This document shows positions 62,853-64,000 of a DNA stretch of 64,000 nt, piece after piece. Position numbers and translations under genes: made by a program. Below the pieces are notes generated by a model. The model worked only from the letters and a program-made list of their open reading frames with translations, was not told where the DNA came from and ran no database searches. Source of the DNA: Chryseobacterium culicis (GTDB taxonomy: Bacteria > Bacteroidota > Bacteroidia > Flavobacteriales > Weeksellaceae); NCBI RefSeq assembly GCF_900108365.1, contig NZ_FNWQ01000004.1:62001-126000 (forward strand), given 5' to 3'. The first letter of the stretch is position 1. Each line of letters opens with the position of its first letter.

Positions 62853-63695
62853 ATGAAAATAAGTATTATTGGAGTAGGATTAATCGGAGGGTCGATGGCT
62901 TTGAAATTAAGAGAAAAAAACATCGCCAGCTTCATCTACGGAATCGATAAAAATACACAGCATATCAGTGACGCATTAAACCTTAAAATCATTGATGCCG
63001 GAGTAGATCTTGAGCACGGAATTAAAAATTCGGATCTGATTATTCTTGCCATTCCTGTAGATGCTGCCAGAAAACTGCTGCCTTCTGTTCTTGACTTGGT
63101 AACTGATCAGCAGACGGTAATGGATGCTGGTTCTACAAAAGCAGGAATTGTAAATGCGGTAAAAGACCACCCGAAACGTTCTAGATTTGTGGCTTTCCAC
63201 CCGATGTGGGGAACAGAAAATAACGGTCCAAAATCCGCTATTGCAGAAAGTTTCTCAGGAAAAGCAGGGGTAATCTGTAATAAAGAAGAATCTGCAGAAG
63301 ATGCGCTGAATATTGTTGAACAGGTAGTCAATGCTCTTGATATGCACATGATTTACATGAATGCAAAAGATCACGATGTTCATACTGCATATATTTCTCA
63401 TATTTCCCATATCACATCCTATGCACTTGCCAATACGGTATTGGAAAAAGAACGTGAGGAGGAAACTATCTTTCAGCTTGCCAGTTCCGGTTTCTCAAGT
63501 ACAGTACGTCTTGCGAAATCGCATCCTGAAATGTGGGTTCCTATCTTTAAACAAAACAAAGAAAATGTGCTGGATGTTCTGAACGAACATATCTCTCAGC
63601 TCAGAAAATTCAAATCTGCCCTGGAAAAAGAGAATTATGAATACCTTGAAGAACTGATAACCAATGCCAACAGAATCAGAGGAATTTTAAGATAA
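62853..63695 (+). CDS. tyrA: prephenate dehydrogenase
   Basis: The 280-residue enzyme converts prephenate to 4-hydroxyphenylpyruvate, the committed step to tyrosine. The N-terminal Rossmann motif is IIGVGLIGGSMALKL. AFHPMWGTENNGPKSA and the His-rich HDVHTAYISHISHITSYALA form the active site. No chorismate mutase or ACT domain is fused. It lies 23 nt after the attenuator terminator, so it should be controlled by tyrosyl-tRNA supply. Confidence 0.94.
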   Translation: MKISIIGVGLIGGSMALKLREKNIASFIYGIDKNTQHISDALNLKIIDAGVDLEHGIKNSDLIILAIPVDAARKLLPSVLDLVTDQQTVMDAGSTKAGIVNAVKDHPKRSRFVAFHPMWGTENNGPKSAIAESFSGKAGVICNKEESAEDALNIVEQVVNALDMHMIYMNAKDHDVHTAYISHISHITSYALANTVLEKEREEETIFQLASSGFSSTVRLAKSHPEMWVPIFKQNKENVLDVLNEHISQLRKFKSALEKENYEYLEELITNANRIRGILR

Positions 63696-63747
63696 ATTCT
63701 TTGTACAATACTAAAAGCCCAACGGTTTTTACTTTTATTTTATTAAG

Positions 63748-63782
63748 AAACCCTTAGACATTACTGACTAAGGGTTTTATTT
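63748..63782. terminator. bidirectional terminator between tyrA and sdaA
   Basis: AAACCCTTAG (63748-63757) pairs with CTAAGGGTTT (63768-63777), with a T-rich flank on the plus strand and a less regular one on the minus strand. Both convergent genes end close by. Confidence 0.75.
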
Positions 63783-63802
63783 TTAAAACGATGTTATTTC
63801 TA

Positions 63803-64000
63803 TTAACACTCCGGAACGTTAACCGCGATGGCCAGTCCGCCTTCGGAAGTTTCTTTAAAACGGTCACTCATTGACTGAGCGGTTTCCCACATCGTAAGAA
63901 TCACCTCATCTAATGTTACTTTTGCTTTGGTAGGATCGCTTTCCAACGCAATGTTGGCTGCAGTAATTGCTTTCATAGCGCCCATTGTATTTCTTTCGAT
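63803..64000 (-). CDS. sdaA: L-serine ammonia-lyase, C-terminal part (5' end outside window)
   Basis: The frame is open to the window edge on the minus strand and codes for 65 residues. [46 protein letters not shown] and the final NVPEC match the C-terminus of iron-sulfur L-serine dehydratases. The last Cys belongs to the tail that reaches the active site in this family. The enzyme converts serine to pyruvate and ammonia. Only the end is visible. Confidence 0.9.
   Translation of the reverse strand: MERNTMGAMKAITAANIALESDPTKAKVTLDEVILTMWETAQSMSDRFKETSEGGLAIAVNVPEC

Overview
The window is a chromosomal segment of a Flavobacteriia bacterium, most likely Chryseobacterium or a close Weeksellaceae relative. 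The protein sequences look like that genus, and promoters follow the Bacteroidota pattern (TTG, about 19 bp, TAnnTTTG). There is little Shine-Dalgarno usage, secreted proteins end their signal peptides in SQ/AQ or a lipobox, and the archaeal/eukaryal-type ProRS and eukaryote-like KARI fit the phylum. No rRNA, tRNA, CRISPR array, prophage or complete insertion sequence was recognised.

Layout. 1-13.5 kb holds the proS 3' end, a DUF937/OmpA envelope protein, mntH with a palindromic operator, grpE-dnaJ, a DUF808 protein, a TPR protein, a serine hydrolase, an esterase-like lipoprotein, a DedA protein, prfB, a decayed gene and an odd AAA ATPase. 13.5-21.5 kb holds an ABC exporter pair, an msrAB/DUF417 oxidative-repair pair, an ECF sigma factor with a zinc-type anti-sigma partner, and alaS. 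21.8-29.6 kb is envelope and secreted functions: a PhoX-like lipoprotein, a di-heme peroxidase, a DUF5686 outer-membrane protein and an M28 peptidase. 29.58-30.55 kb is a non-coding array of palindromic repeats.

30.5-38 kb is the branched-chain amino-acid operon ilvE-D-B-N-C-A on the minus strand. Its leader carries two consecutive ribosome-mediated attenuators, each with its own Ile/Val(/Leu)-rich leader peptide, antiterminator segment and intrinsic terminator. A third attenuator, with a Tyr-Tyr-Tyr leader peptide, precedes tyrA at 62.7 kb. The ilv and Tyr leader peptides start 5 nt downstream of the -7 box, so they are probably translated from leaderless RNAs. This regulatory layer is the most interesting content of the window.

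38-54.7 kb is mainly housekeeping: folP, DUF1599, a DoxX/BT_3928 protein, TerB, tpiA, a TPR-HTH regulator, a phytase-like lipoprotein, clpP, dnaG without zinc ligands, tsaE, ald with a DUF4258-like gene and a LytS/LytTR two-component pair, and a Kef-type antiporter. 54.7-62.7 kb is an accessory antibacterial module: a LysM protein, a LysM/DUF4280 PAAR-like protein, and a 917-residue effector with M15 peptidase and GH108 muramidase domains. It is followed by AT-rich candidate immunity lipoproteins and a 5'-truncated SH3 gene. The window ends with tyrA and the 3' part of an L-serine dehydratase gene.
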